Under the pieces are notes generated by a model. That model was not told where the DNA came from and did no database searches. It was given only the letters and a program-made list of their open reading frames with translations. Below are positions 41,608 to 50,886 of a stretch of DNA of 64,000 nt, piece by piece; the stretch's first letter is position 1; each line of letters starts with the position of its first letter. The position numbers and the translations under genes were made by a program. Source of the stretch: Flavobacterium branchiarum (GTDB lineage: Bacteria; Bacteroidota; Bacteroidia; Flavobacteriales; Flavobacteriaceae); contig NZ_JAUFQQ010000003.1 in the NCBI RefSeq assembly GCF_030409845.1, positions 186,001 to 250,000 on the forward strand, given 5' to 3'.

Positions 41608-42018
41608 ATGCTTTCAAAGAAAACAAAATACGGAATCAAAGCGCTTACTTTTTTAGCAAGGCAGGAAGATCAAACACCTGTACAAATTGCTGAAATTGCT
41701 AGAAGCGAAAATATTTCTATAAAATTTCTTGAGAGTATTTTGTTGTTGCTTCGTAATTCTGGGTTTCTTGGCGCTAAAAAAGGAAAAGGCGGAGGATATT
41801 ACTTGATAAAAGATCCTAAAGACATTAGCATGGCAAAGGTCTATCGTATTCTCGAAGGACCAATTGCATTGTTGCCTTGCGCCAGTCATAATTTTTATGA
41901 AAAATGTGATGATTGTGAAGATGAAACAAGATGCGCAGCCAGACGATTAATGACTGAAATTAGGGATAATACTTTAAAGGTATTGGAGAACAATTCCCTT
42001 GCAGATATAGCTTTTTAG
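41608..42018 (+). CDS. Rrf2 family transcriptional regulator
   Basis: The 136-residue protein has the Rrf2 winged-helix: MLSKKTKYGIKALTFLARQ, IAEIARSENISIKFLESILLLLRNSGFLGAKKGKGGGYYLIKDP. It then has a Cys-containing loop (LPCASHNFYEKCDDCEDETRCAAR) with Cys residues suitable for an iron-sulfur cluster. Rrf2 proteins include IscR and CymR, which sense cluster or cysteine status. Its location at the head of the sulfate assimilation genes makes it the likely regulator of cys genes, by inference. Confidence 0.88.
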   Translation: MLSKKTKYGIKALTFLARQEDQTPVQIAEIARSENISIKFLESILLLLRNSGFLGAKKGKGGGYYLIKDPKDISMAKVYRILEGPIALLPCASHNFYEKCDDCEDETRCAARRLMTEIRDNTLKVLENNSLADIAF

Positions 42019-42039
42019 GTAAAATATCGATAAACATAA

Positions 42040-42072
42040 AAAAGACCATTTCATTGAAATGGTCTTTTTTAT
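42040..42072 (+). terminator. Bidirectional terminator between the Rrf2 gene and the transporter
   Basis: AAAGACCATTTCA pairs with TGAAATGGTCTTT, with A-rich and T-rich flanks, so it can serve both converging genes. Confidence 0.85.
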
Positions 42073-42087
42073 GTTTAAACTTTTAGT

Positions 42088-42870
42088 CTAAAAAATCAAT
42101 TTGTATCCAGCTAGAAAAAGCATTACAGCAATTGCATTTCTAAGAAATAAATCAGGAACCTTACCGCTTAACATACTTCCGATGAAAATTCCCGGAAGAG
42201 AACCCATTAACAATTGAGCGAGTAGTGTTAAATCTAAATTACCCATTGAGGCATGTCCTAGTCCTGCAACAAGAGTTAGAGGAACGGCATGGGCAATCTC
42301 AGTTCCTACCAATCTTGGTGTTGCTAAAAGTGGGTAAAGGAAGAATAGCGTAACAGTTCCTAATGCGCCTGCACCGATTGAAGTAAGTGTTACGGTTGCT
42401 CCGAGTAATACACCAATTGCAACAGTTAGTAAGTTTTGAGTTTTACTTTCACTATGAAATTTATCTCCTGCATGTCTTTGTGAAAACACTAACAATTTCT
42501 TTTTGAATAAAATGGCTACTGATGTAAAAAGTAATGCCCATCCTAAACTATATTTTATTACAGAATTTATAGTCGTAATATCTGTTTTAATGCTATTTAG
42601 TATCCATAAGGTTAGTAAAGCTGCAGGGACGCTACCTAAAGTTAGCCAACCTGTAATTGTCCAATTTATATTGCCCTTTTTGTGATGTACAAATACGCCT
42701 CCCATTTTGGTAAAAGCGGCATATAATAAATCGGTTCCTACTGCTGTTGTTGGGGGAATACCGAACCATAATAAAATTGGAGTCATTAAAGAGCCACCTC
42801 CAACGCCTGTTAATCCAACTATAAATCCGACCAGTAAACCTGCAATTACAAGACCTATTTGAAAATCCAT
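42088..42870 (-). CDS. TauE/SafE-type anion transporter, minus strand
   Basis: The 260-residue protein has about eight hydrophobic segments. TauE/SafE motifs are GLVIAGLLVGFIVGLTGVGGGSLMTPILLWFGIPPTTAVGTDLLYA in the first half and the related LTSIGAGALGTVTLFFLYPLLATPRLVGTEIAHAVPL in the second. The family exports or imports sulfite, sulfate, sulfonates and related anions. Context beside cys genes suggests a sulfur oxyanion. It is divergent from a second, longer member at 43117. Confidence 0.85.
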   Translation of the reverse strand: MDFQIGLVIAGLLVGFIVGLTGVGGGSLMTPILLWFGIPPTTAVGTDLLYAAFTKMGGVFVHHKKGNINWTITGWLTLGSVPAALLTLWILNSIKTDITTINSVIKYSLGWALLFTSVAILFKKKLLVFSQRHAGDKFHSESKTQNLLTVAIGVLLGATVTLTSIGAGALGTVTLFFLYPLLATPRLVGTEIAHAVPLTLVAGLGHASMGNLDLTLLAQLLMGSLPGIFIGSMLSGKVPDLFLRNAIAVMLFLAGYKLIF

Positions 42871-43058
42871 AAAAATAATTTGGATAAAAATAATAACAAT
42901 TTGATTATAATCCTATAGATCTGGTAGACATTAGGAAAAAACTAACATTAATAGGTTAAAATGTGTTTTATATTTTATTAAGCTTATTTATTGTGGTTTT
43001 AAGGTGAATTAAGATGTAACTTAAAGAGAACTAGAACGATAAAAAAATTAAAAATTAT

Positions 43059-43088
43059 TTTGATATTTAGAAATAAGTAGTAATTTTG
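43059..43088 (+). promoter_or_regulatory. Promoter of the cys region
   Basis: TTTG (43059-43062) and TAATTTTG (43081-43088, full TAnnTTTG match) are 18 bases apart. An ACCCGATAGGGT palindrome (about 43103-43115), just downstream of the likely transcription start, could be a regulator site. Confidence 0.65.
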
Positions 43089-43116
43089 CACTGTAATCTA
43101 CTAACCCGATAGGGTA

Positions 43117-44052
43117 ATGGATTTTAAAGTAAAAATGAATATCAGGAAGATGGAAAAAGAATTGGAATTAAATACTATAGCAACAAAATCAGGGGGATCG
43201 TTTTCGAAACAATTATGGGTTATTATTCCTGCTACATTATTGTTGGGTTTAATTTCAGTATTAATTTATAATCATCATGCTGATTTTTCATGGCAAGGTT
43301 TTCTAAATGGATTTGATCAAGAATTTTTGGTATTTTTCTTTATTGGAGTTTTTGCGCAATTAGTAGATGGAACATTGGGAATGGGTTATGGAGCGACGTC
43401 TACTTCTTTTTTATTGGCTTACGGAGTTTCTCCAGTAGTTAGTAGTGGCGGAGTTCACGTAGCAGAGATGTTTACTACAGGAGCATCAGCAATATCACAT
43501 CATAAGTTTGGAAATATTAATAAAAAGTTGGTTAAGAATTTATTGATTCCAGGTGTTTTGGGTTCAATTACAGGAGCTTATTTATTATCTGATGTAATTG
43601 ATGGAGATGTTATAAAGCCTTTTATTGCTGTTTATATGATTGTATTAGCAGTAATAATTATTAGAAAAGCATTAAATAAAAATATAATTAAAAAGAAAAC
43701 CAAGCGTCTTGGGATCTTGGCAACCTTCGGAGGATTTATGGATTCTATTGGAGGTGGAGGTTGGGGACCAATCGTAACTTCTACATTGTTAGGAAGAGGT
43801 AGAAATCCTCGTTACACAATTGGATCGGTTAATGCAGCTGAGTTTGCAGTTTCATTTGCAAGTGGTGTAACATTTATGCTTTTTGGAGGAATCCATGGAT
43901 GGCAAGTTATTATAGGTTTGATTTTGGGTGGTGTAATCGCCGCTCCTCTTGCTGCTTTTTTAGTAAACAAGATTCAAAGAAAACCAATGATGGTGGCAGT
44001 AGGGATATTAATTATCCTTTTGAGTTTAAAAACATTATCTAAATTATTATAA
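43117..44052 (+). CDS. TauE/SafE-type transporter, first gene of the cys operon
   Basis: The 311-residue protein may start at 43117 or at the ATG at 43135. It has about eight to nine membrane segments with FIGVFAQLVDGTLGMGYGATSTSFLLAYGVSPVVSSGGVHVAEMFTTG in the first half. The second half has FGGFMDSIGGGGWGPIVTSTLLGRGRNPRYTIGSVNAAEFAVS, the two pseudo-symmetric TauE signatures. It precedes cysH by 25 bases, so it is probably a sulfate importer or sulfite exporter for the pathway. The direction of transport is not readable. Confidence 0.83.
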   Translation: MDFKVKMNIRKMEKELELNTIATKSGGSFSKQLWVIIPATLLLGLISVLIYNHHADFSWQGFLNGFDQEFLVFFFIGVFAQLVDGTLGMGYGATSTSFLLAYGVSPVVSSGGVHVAEMFTTGASAISHHKFGNINKKLVKNLLIPGVLGSITGAYLLSDVIDGDVIKPFIAVYMIVLAVIIIRKALNKNIIKKKTKRLGILATFGGFMDSIGGGGWGPIVTSTLLGRGRNPRYTIGSVNAAEFAVSFASGVTFMLFGGIHGWQVIIGLILGGVIAAPLAAFLVNKIQRKPMMVAVGILIILLSLKTLSKLL

Positions 44053-44077
44053 GGATTTTTTAGAAAAAAATAAGAAT

Positions 44078-44788
44078 ATGAGTGCAACAGATATTACATC
44101 GTTACTAGTTAAAACAAAAGATCTTTCTCTTGAAGAAACATTGATTTTTTTGGCTAATGAATACAAAGAGAAAGTAGTTTTTTCGACTTCGTTTGGTCAG
44201 GAAGATCAGGTTATTACCGATTTTATCGCTAAAAACAATATTGATATTACCATTTTTACTTTAGATACAGGTAGATTATTTCAGGAAACATATGATGTGT
44301 TTCACCGAACATTAAAGAAATATAAAAAACATATTGAGGTTTATTTTCCAGAGGCAACAGCTGTAGAGAATTTGCTAAAAACAAAAGGACCAAACAGTTT
44401 TTACGAATCGGTTGAGAATAGAAAAGAATGCTGTTTTATCCGAAAAGTTATTCCTCTTAAAAAAGCTTTAGCAGGAAATGCAGTTTGGATTACAGGTTTA
44501 AGAGCAGAACAATCGGAGAATAGATATGATTTACAGTTGTTTGAATATGATGCTAATTTTGAGATAATTAAATTTAACCCATTGTTAAAGTGGTCTTTAC
44601 AGGAAGTTGAGGATTATTTACAAGAACACAATGTCCCTCAAAATGCATTACACAAAAAAGGATTCGTAAGTATTGGATGTGCACCATGTACGAGAGCAAT
44701 TTTACCAGAAGAAGATATTAGAGCCGGAAGATGGTACTGGGAGTCAAGTCATAAAGAATGTGGTTTGCATAGCGCGAAGAAAGAGTAG
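44078..44788 (+). CDS. cysH: Adenylyl-sulfate (APS) reductase
   Basis: The 236-residue protein has the family core VFSTSFGQEDQVITDFI, TLDTGRLFQETYDV and a C-terminal SIGCAPCTRAILPEEDIRAGRWYW...ECGLH with the catalytic Cys. The extra pairs ECCFIRKVIPLKKAL and CAPC are the iron-sulfur ligands that define APS reductases, in contrast to PAPS reductases, which lack them. So sulfate activation stops at APS, which fits the absence of a cysC (APS kinase) fusion in CysN. It produces sulfite using thioredoxin or glutathione. Confidence 0.92.
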   Translation: MSATDITSLLVKTKDLSLEETLIFLANEYKEKVVFSTSFGQEDQVITDFIAKNNIDITIFTLDTGRLFQETYDVFHRTLKKYKKHIEVYFPEATAVENLLKTKGPNSFYESVENRKECCFIRKVIPLKKALAGNAVWITGLRAEQSENRYDLQLFEYDANFEIIKFNPLLKWSLQEVEDYLQEHNVPQNALHKKGFVSIGCAPCTRAILPEEDIRAGRWYWESSHKECGLHSAKKE

Positions 44789-44826
44789 TTTCTTAGTCGC
44801 AGTTTTCAGTTTTCAGTCGCGGTTTA

Positions 44827-44952
44827 CAGTCGCAGTGTCATCCTGAGCGGAGTCGAAGGACAGTCGCAGTTAGCAACTTTCAACTTGCAACCTGAAACAA
44901 AAAAATAAACAGTCGCAGTGTCATCCTGAGGGGAGTCGAAGGACAGTCGCAG
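44827..44952. repeat. Two direct copies of a 43-bp dispersed repeat
   Basis: CAGTCGCAGTGTCATCCTGA followed by GCGGAGTCGAAGGACAGTCGCAG is at 44827-44869. It recurs, with one changed base in the middle, at 44910-44952. Other AGTCGCAG and CTTGCAACCTGAAAC fragments surround them. The core is related to the element at 11184. The region separates cysH and cysD and holds no gene. Confidence 0.75.
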
Positions 44953-45048
44953 GATGAAACAAAAAACAAAAGAATAGATTAAATAATAGTTTGAAGAATT
45001 TCGGGATAGCTCACAATAACCTGAAACTTGAAACAAAAAATAGCAATA

Positions 45049-45948
45049 ATGAGTTCAGTATTAAAAACAAATGCTTTAGAGAGTGAAGCAATTTACATTT
45101 TCAGAGAAGTAATATCGCAATTTGATAAACCAGTCCTACTTTTTTCTGGGGGAAAAGATTCGATTACTTTAGTACGTTTAGCACAAAAAGCATTTTTTCC
45201 AGCCAAAATTCCATTTCCATTATTACATGTTGATACAGGACATAATTTTCCTGAAACAATTGAATTTAGAGATAAATTAGTTGAAGAATTAGGATTGGAA
45301 TTAATAGTAAGAAATGTTCAAGATGCTATTGATGAAGGTAAAGTTGTTGAAGAAACTGGTAAGTATTCTAGTAGAAACAGCTTGCAAACAATTACACTTT
45401 TAGACGCTATCGAAGAATTTAAGTTTGATGCTTGTATTGGTGGTGCACGTAGAGATGAAGAGAAAGCAAGAGCTAAAGAACGTATTTTTTCTGTTCGTGA
45501 TGATTTTGGTCAATGGGATGAGAAAAACCAACGTCCAGAGTTATTTGATATTTTGAATGGTAAAATCGAAAATGGACAAAACGTACGTGTTTTTCCAATT
45601 TCAAACTGGACTGAATTAGATGTTTGGAGTTATATCGAACAAGAAAAAATTGAAATTCCATCTATTTATTTTTCACACAAACGTAAAGTTTTCTTGAGAG
45701 ACGGATTAATCTGGTCGCACTCAGAATTTGTATATCAGGAAGAAGATGAGCAAATCGAAGAAAGAATTGTTCGTTTTAGAACAGTTGGAGATATGACTTG
45801 TACTGCAGCAGTTGATTCGTATGCAGCAACAATACAGGAAGTAGTTGGAGAAATTAGAACATCTACAATTTCTGAAAGAGGTGCCAGAATTGACGATAAA
45901 CGTTCTGAAGCAGCAATGGAGAAAAGAAAACAACAAGGATACTTTTAA
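45049..45948 (+). CDS. cysD: Sulfate adenylyltransferase subunit 2
   Basis: I chose the ATG at 45049 (MSSVLKTNALESEAIYIFRE). The 299-residue protein is a PP-loop ATP pyrophosphatase: LLFSGGKDSITLVRLAQKAF, LLHVDTGHNFPETIEFRD, CIGGARRDEEKARAKERIFSVRD and FPISNWTELDVWSYIEQEKIEIPSIYFSH. Together with CysN it makes APS from sulfate and ATP, driven by GTP. The ending ERGARIDDKRSEAAMEKRKQQGYF is the family tail. Confidence 0.96.
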   Translation: MSSVLKTNALESEAIYIFREVISQFDKPVLLFSGGKDSITLVRLAQKAFFPAKIPFPLLHVDTGHNFPETIEFRDKLVEELGLELIVRNVQDAIDEGKVVEETGKYSSRNSLQTITLLDAIEEFKFDACIGGARRDEEKARAKERIFSVRDDFGQWDEKNQRPELFDILNGKIENGQNVRVFPISNWTELDVWSYIEQEKIEIPSIYFSHKRKVFLRDGLIWSHSEFVYQEEDEQIEERIVRFRTVGDMTCTAAVDSYAATIQEVVGEIRTSTISERGARIDDKRSEAAMEKRKQQGYF

Positions 45949-46052
45949 TCCCCCTAACCCCCGAAGGGGGAATGTAAGGATTGAATAAAAAATAAAATAA
46001 TAATAGTATTTCCGTTTCTGCTCCCTTCCCTTTGGGGAGGGTTGGGGAGGGG
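45949..46052. repeat. C/G-rich paired inverted repeat, copy 3
   Basis: TCCCCCTAACCCCCGAAGGG follows the cysD stop codon at once. CTCCCTTCCCTTTGGGGAGG, continued by GTTGGGGAGGGG, ends about 16 bases before cysN. Confidence 0.85.
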
Positions 46053-46067
46053 AAAAATAGATAAGAT

Positions 46068-47312
46068 ATGGAAGTTTTAAAAATAGCAACAGCAGGAAGC
46101 GTAGATGACGGAAAGAGTACTTTAATCGGAAGATTATTGTATGATACAAAGTCATTGACTACAGATAAAATCGAAGCAATTGAAAAAAGTAGTAAACTAA
46201 AAGGATACGATTATTTAGACTTTTCTCTTGCAACTGATGGATTGGTAGCAGAAAGAGAACAAGGAATTACTATTGATGTAGCTCATATTTATTTTTCGAC
46301 TGCTAAGAAAAGTTACATTATTGCTGATACTCCTGGGCACGTAGAATATACTCGTAACATGGTTACGGGAGCTTCAACTTCACAAGTTTCAATCATTTTA
46401 ATTGATGCTAGAAAAGGAGTAATCGAACAAACATACCGTCACTTTTTTATCAATAATTTATTGAGAGTAAAAGAGGTTATTGTAGCGATTAACAAAATGG
46501 ACTTAGTTGATTATTCTGAAGAAGTATTTAATAAAATCAAAGCCGATTTTCAGGCATTAAATGCTAAAAGTACTTTTAAGGAGCAAAACGTAAGTTATAT
46601 TCCGTTAAGTGCTATCAACGGTGGAAACGTAGTTGATAAGTCAGAAAACATGAAATGGTACGATGGGCAAACTGTTTTGGAACATTTAGAAGCTTTAGAG
46701 CCAACAGATGTTTTTGAAAAAGGAAAAGCACGTTTCCCAGTTCAAACAGTTATTCGTCCGAAGACAGAAGAGTACCATGATTTTAGAGGATACGCAGGTA
46801 AATTATATGGGAATTCAATAAAAGTAGGAGATGCTGTAACAGTTTTACCTTCATTAACAGAATCTAAAGTAAAGCATATTCACTTTTTTGATAAAAAATT
46901 CGACGAAGCAATTGCTGGTTCTTCAATAACAATTGAATTAGAAAACGATATCAATGTAACTAGAGGAGATATGATTGTGAAATCGTCAGAGCTTCCAAAA
47001 ATAGAGAAAGATATCACAACAACAATTTGTTGGATGGACTCAAAAAAGTTAGTTCCAGGAACAAAATATATCGTTCAGCATAATACAAATAGAGTTTTGG
47101 CAAAAGTGGAAAGTATTAAAAATACAATTGCAACTGATTACTCAGGTACAACCCCAGCAACTCAGTTAGCCATAAACGAAATAGGAGAGGTGACTATTAA
47201 ATTAAGTAAGCCTTTATATTTTGATGCTTACAATGATAATAAATCAAACGGAGCATTTATCCTGATTGATACTGCTACAAATACAACTGCAGGAGTAGGG
47301 TTTATTCGATAA
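46068..47312 (+). CDS. cysN: Sulfate adenylyltransferase subunit 1 (GTPase)
   Basis: The 414-residue protein has EF-Tu-like GTPase motifs: GSVDDGKSTLIGRLLYD (G1), EREQGITIDVAHIYF (G2), IADTPGHVEYTRNMVTGAS (G3), AINKMDLVDY (G4). Beta-barrel domains follow. It lacks the CysC kinase extension of CysNC. It couples GTP hydrolysis to APS formation with CysD. Confidence 0.95.
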   Translation: MEVLKIATAGSVDDGKSTLIGRLLYDTKSLTTDKIEAIEKSSKLKGYDYLDFSLATDGLVAEREQGITIDVAHIYFSTAKKSYIIADTPGHVEYTRNMVTGASTSQVSIILIDARKGVIEQTYRHFFINNLLRVKEVIVAINKMDLVDYSEEVFNKIKADFQALNAKSTFKEQNVSYIPLSAINGGNVVDKSENMKWYDGQTVLEHLEALEPTDVFEKGKARFPVQTVIRPKTEEYHDFRGYAGKLYGNSIKVGDAVTVLPSLTESKVKHIHFFDKKFDEAIAGSSITIELENDINVTRGDMIVKSSELPKIEKDITTTICWMDSKKLVPGTKYIVQHNTNRVLAKVESIKNTIATDYSGTTPATQLAINEIGEVTIKLSKPLYFDAYNDNKSNGAFILIDTATNTTAGVGFIR

Positions 47313-47314
47313 AT

Positions 47315-47416
47315 TCCCCTAACCCCCGAATGGGGAATGAATAAGAATTTAGATAAAAAAATATATTAATTCTCCAGTTTTACTCCTTCCCCTTCGGGGA
47401 GGGTTGGGAAGGGAAA
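47315..47416. repeat. C/G-rich paired inverted repeat, copy 4
   Basis: The left arm TCCCCTAACCCCCGAATGGG and right arm CTCCTTCCCCTTCGGGGAGG flank AT-rich DNA between cysN and the sulfite reductase gene. Confidence 0.8.
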
Positions 47417-47429
47417 GCGAAATAGAAAA

Positions 47430-49520
47430 ATGGAAAGTTTTAGAACAGAAATAGAAAATCCGATAGTTCAAAAAGAGATTATCGATTTAGAAAAAAAGAT
47501 TCACTTATTCCGTGGAGGAAAAATTGATGATGAACGTTTTCGTAGTCTTCGTTTAGCACGTGGAATTTACGGACAGCGTCAAGAAGGCGTTCAAATGATT
47601 CGTATTAAATTGCCTTTTGGTAAAGTTACCAGTGAGCAATTAGTACGTATCACTAAAGTTTCTGATGAATATTCTACAGGGCGTTTGCATATTACAACAC
47701 GTCAGGACATTCAGATTCACTATGTAAGTTTAGATAGAACTCCAGAGCTTTGGGCAAATTTGGCCAAAGATGATGTTACCTTGCGTGAAGCTTGTGGTAA
47801 CACCGTTCGTAATATTACAGCTAGCGAATTAGCAGGTGTAGATGTAAATGAACCATTTGATGTTTCGCCATATGCACATGGTTTATTTCAGTATTTGCTA
47901 AGAAATCCTATTTGTCAGGAAATGGGACGTAAATTTAAAATTTCGTTCTCATCATCAGATGAAGATACAGCTTTAAGTTATTTGCATGATTTAGGATTTA
48001 TTCCAAAAATTGTAGATGGTGTTCGTGGATTCAAAATAATGTTAGGTGGAGGATTAGGTTCGCAACCAGCACATGCCGAATTACTTTCGGAATTTGTTCC
48101 TGCTAACCAAATTATACCAACAGCAGAAGGAGTGATTCGTATTTTTGATAGATACGGAGAACGTGCAAAAAGAATGAAAGCGCGTATGAAATTTTTAATC
48201 AAAGAAATGGGTAGAGATGCTTTTTTGGATTTGGTTGAAAAAGAGAAAAAAGCAATCGCTTTTGAAACATACGAAATAGATACAACTGCTTTTGATGCAC
48301 CTATTGCTGAACCATTATTGACCGTTCCAGCTGTTACGATTAAAGATCCAGTAGCTTATGAAGCATGGAAAAAATCGAATGTAATTGCTCAAAAGCAAGA
48401 AGGTTATTCTGCTATTGGAATAAAAGTGTTATTAGGTGATTTTTATACCGATAAAGCGAGAATATTAGCCGATTTAATTAAAAATTATGCAGCAAATGAA
48501 TTGCGTTTTTCGTTGCGTCAAAATATTGTAATTCGTCACGTAAAAGAAGAGAATCTGCCTTTCTTTTATCAAGAATTAGAAAAATTAGGATTCGTTAATT
48601 TAGGATATAATTCAACAGCCGATATTACTGCATGTCCAGGTACAGATACTTGTAACCTAGGTATTGCAAGTAGTACAGGAATTGCTGAAGAATTAGAGAA
48701 AGTTCTAAATGCTGAATATCCTCAATATAGCAATAATCATGAAATTGAAATAAAAATTAGTGGTTGTATGAATGCTTGTGGGCAACATAATATGTCTGCA
48801 ATTGGATTTCAAGGAATGTCAATTAACTCAGGTAAATTAGTAGCGCCAGCGTTGCAAGTTTTGTTAGGAGGAGGAAAACTAGGAAATGGTTCAGGACGAT
48901 TTGCTGATAAAGTAATAAAAATTCCTAGCCGTAGAGGACCAGATGCATTGCGTACTATCTTAAATGATTTTGATGCTAATGCAAAAGGAGAAAAATTCCT
49001 TACTTATTATGATGCAAAAGGAGAGAAATATTTTTATGAAATATTGAAACCTTTCGCTGATGTAACGAATTTAACCGAAGCTGATTTTGTAGATTGGGGT
49101 AATGCCGATAACTACGTAAAAGCAGTTGGAGTTGGAGAATGTGCTGGTGTTGTTATTGACTTGGTTGCTACTTTATTATTAGAAGCAAAAGACAAATTAA
49201 CATTTGCTCAGGAATCATTCGACGAAAACAAATGGTCAGATGCAATCTATCATGCCTATGCAGGATTTGTAAATGGTGCCAAAGCATTGTTACTTTCAGA
49301 AAATGAGAAAACAAATAATCATGCAGGAATTGTTGATTTATTTGATACTGTTTTTATAGCTACTTCAAAAATTGAATTGCCAACAACATTCAGAGAATTA
49401 GTTTATCAAATCAATAAAGTTGAACCTTCAGAAGCATTTGCAAAACAATACATCCAAGAAGGAATTTCATTTTTTGATACAATCGAAAAATATAGAGCCA
49501 AAGATTTAGCTAATGCTTAA
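47430..49520 (+). CDS. Siroheme-dependent sulfite reductase with C-terminal HEPN-like extension
   Basis: The 696-residue protein has two ferredoxin-like/siroheme repeats: GVQMIRIKLPFGKVTSEQL, TTRQDIQIHYV, GLFQYLLRNPICQEMGRKFKISFS, then RFSLRQNIVIRHV. The siroheme-[4Fe-4S] ligands are in CPGTDTCNLGIASS and SGCMNACGQHNMSAIGFQG. It reduces sulfite to sulfide with six electrons, probably from ferredoxin. Residues about 555-690 (VATLLLEAKDKLTFAQESF...AIYHAYAGFVNGAKALLL) are a helical HEPN-like domain that ordinary sulfite reductases lack. The stop overlaps the cobA start by 8 bases. Confidence 0.9.
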   Translation: MESFRTEIENPIVQKEIIDLEKKIHLFRGGKIDDERFRSLRLARGIYGQRQEGVQMIRIKLPFGKVTSEQLVRITKVSDEYSTGRLHITTRQDIQIHYVSLDRTPELWANLAKDDVTLREACGNTVRNITASELAGVDVNEPFDVSPYAHGLFQYLLRNPICQEMGRKFKISFSSSDEDTALSYLHDLGFIPKIVDGVRGFKIMLGGGLGSQPAHAELLSEFVPANQIIPTAEGVIRIFDRYGERAKRMKARMKFLIKEMGRDAFLDLVEKEKKAIAFETYEIDTTAFDAPIAEPLLTVPAVTIKDPVAYEAWKKSNVIAQKQEGYSAIGIKVLLGDFYTDKARILADLIKNYAANELRFSLRQNIVIRHVKEENLPFFYQELEKLGFVNLGYNSTADITACPGTDTCNLGIASSTGIAEELEKVLNAEYPQYSNNHEIEIKISGCMNACGQHNMSAIGFQGMSINSGKLVAPALQVLLGGGKLGNGSGRFADKVIKIPSRRGPDALRTILNDFDANAKGEKFLTYYDAKGEKYFYEILKPFADVTNLTEADFVDWGNADNYVKAVGVGECAGVVIDLVATLLLEAKDKLTFAQESFDENKWSDAIYHAYAGFVNGAKALLLSENEKTNNHAGIVDLFDTVFIATSKIELPTTFRELVYQINKVEPSEAFAKQYIQEGISFFDTIEKYRAKDLANA

Positions 49521-50289
49521 TACAGTAAAACCCAAAGTAACTTTAGTCGGAGCAGGTCCTGGTGATCCTGATTTGATGACTTTAAAAGGTGTAAAAGCAC
49601 TTGCTGAAGCAAATGTGGTTTTGTATGATGCTTTGGCTAATGAAGAAATTTTAGAATATGCGCCTAAGAATGCAATTCGAATTTTTGTTGGCAAGCGAAT
49701 AGCAAATCATGCCTATACTCAAGATCAGATTAACCAATTAATAGTTGATAATGCATTGACTTATGGTAATGTGGTGCGTTTAAAAGGGGGAGATCCATTT
49801 GTATTTGGACGCGGAAGTGAAGAAATAGAATACGTGGAGAGCTTCGGAATACCTACATTTGTAGTGCCTGGAATATCATCGGTAATTGCAGTTCCTGCTA
49901 ATTTGGGAATTTCGATAACTAAAAGAGGTGTTTCAGAGAGCTTTTGGGCCATTACAGGAACAACTTCAGATAGAAAATTATCTACTGATGTTGCATTGGC
50001 AGCTCAATCTTCGGCTACAGTAGTTATCTTAATGGGAATGAGTAAGCTAGCGCAGATAGTTGCTTTGTTTCAAAAAGAACAAAAAGGAGAAACTCCAATT
50101 GCGATTATTCAAAACGGAACAACTCCAGACGAGAAAGTCGGAATCGGAACTATAAGTACAATTAAAAAAGTTGCTATGGAGAAAAAATTAGCTTCTCCAG
50201 CAATCATTATAATTGGCGAAGTAGTTAGAGAAAGCACTAAACTAAAAGGATTTTACGAAGAATTTGTATCAAGTCAAATACGATTGTAA
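49513..50289 (+). CDS. cobA: Uroporphyrinogen-III C-methyltransferase
   Basis: The 258-residue protein has the SUMT signatures VTLVGAGPGDPDLMTLKGVKAL, VVRLKGGDPFVFGRGSEEIEYV, VVPGISSVIAVPANLGISITKR and TVVILMGMSKLAQIV. It methylates uroporphyrinogen III twice to precorrin-2 for siroheme, the cofactor of the upstream sulfite reductase. It overlaps that gene and, by one base, the next (TAATG), so the three are translationally coupled. Confidence 0.94.
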   Translation: MLNTVKPKVTLVGAGPGDPDLMTLKGVKALAEANVVLYDALANEEILEYAPKNAIRIFVGKRIANHAYTQDQINQLIVDNALTYGNVVRLKGGDPFVFGRGSEEIEYVESFGIPTFVVPGISSVIAVPANLGISITKRGVSESFWAITGTTSDRKLSTDVALAAQSSATVVILMGMSKLAQIVALFQKEQKGETPIAIIQNGTTPDEKVGIGTISTIKKVAMEKKLASPAIIIIGEVVRESTKLKGFYEEFVSSQIRL

Positions 50290-50867
50290 TGGAAAGAAAC
50301 GAATTATATCCAATATTTTTAAAACTACATAAGCTTAATGTGCTTATAGTAGGCGGTGGAAATGTGGGGTTAGAAAAACTTTCTTTTTTATTAAAATCAA
50401 GTCCCAATGCTAATGTGGAGGTTGTTGCAACTACCTTTTTACCCGAAATTGAGATTCTGGGTGAAAAGTATAATTTGACCTTAACAAAAGCAAAGTTCAA
50501 GAAAAAGATGCTAAAAAAAAGGCATATGGTTATTGCTTGTACGGATGATTTGTTGGTGAATAAAAAGATATATGATTTGTCAAGAGAAAGATATCTGATT
50601 TGTAATATTGCCGATACTCCCGAATTATGTGACTACTATTTAGGTGGTATCGTAACCAAGGGAAATGTTAAAATTGCTATTTCTACCAATGGTAAATCAC
50701 CAACAACGGCCAAAAGACTTCGAGAATTTTTTGAAGAAGTTATTCCTGAAGACATTAATAAAATGGTTGAAAACCTCAATGAGTACAGGAAAACACTAAA
50801 AGGCAACTTTGAAGATAAGGTTAGAAAGATGAACGAAATTACCGCATCGTTAAAAAATAAAGAGTAA
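50289..50867 (+). CDS. Precorrin-2 dehydrogenase / sirohydrochlorin ferrochelatase (CysG N-terminal, Met8-like)
   Basis: The 192-residue protein has the NAD-binding LNVLIVGGGNVGLEKLSFLL, then MVIACTDDLLVNKKIYDLSRER, YLICNIADTPELCDYYLGGIVTKGNVKIAISTNGKSPTTAKRLREFFEE. This is the Met8/CysG-N pattern. It oxidises precorrin-2 and inserts iron to make siroheme. It is fused to the methyltransferase in E. coli CysG but separate here. Confidence 0.92.
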   Translation: MERNELYPIFLKLHKLNVLIVGGGNVGLEKLSFLLKSSPNANVEVVATTFLPEIEILGEKYNLTLTKAKFKKKMLKKRHMVIACTDDLLVNKKIYDLSRERYLICNIADTPELCDYYLGGIVTKGNVKIAISTNGKSPTTAKRLREFFEEVIPEDINKMVENLNEYRKTLKGNFEDKVRKMNEITASLKNKE

Positions 50868-50886
50868 AAAATTCCACAAAGAAATC

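Noticed and set aside
45721..46155. Minus-strand ORF over the repeat between cysD and cysN
   Set aside because: It overlaps two conserved genes and translates the C/G-rich repeat; no independent support.
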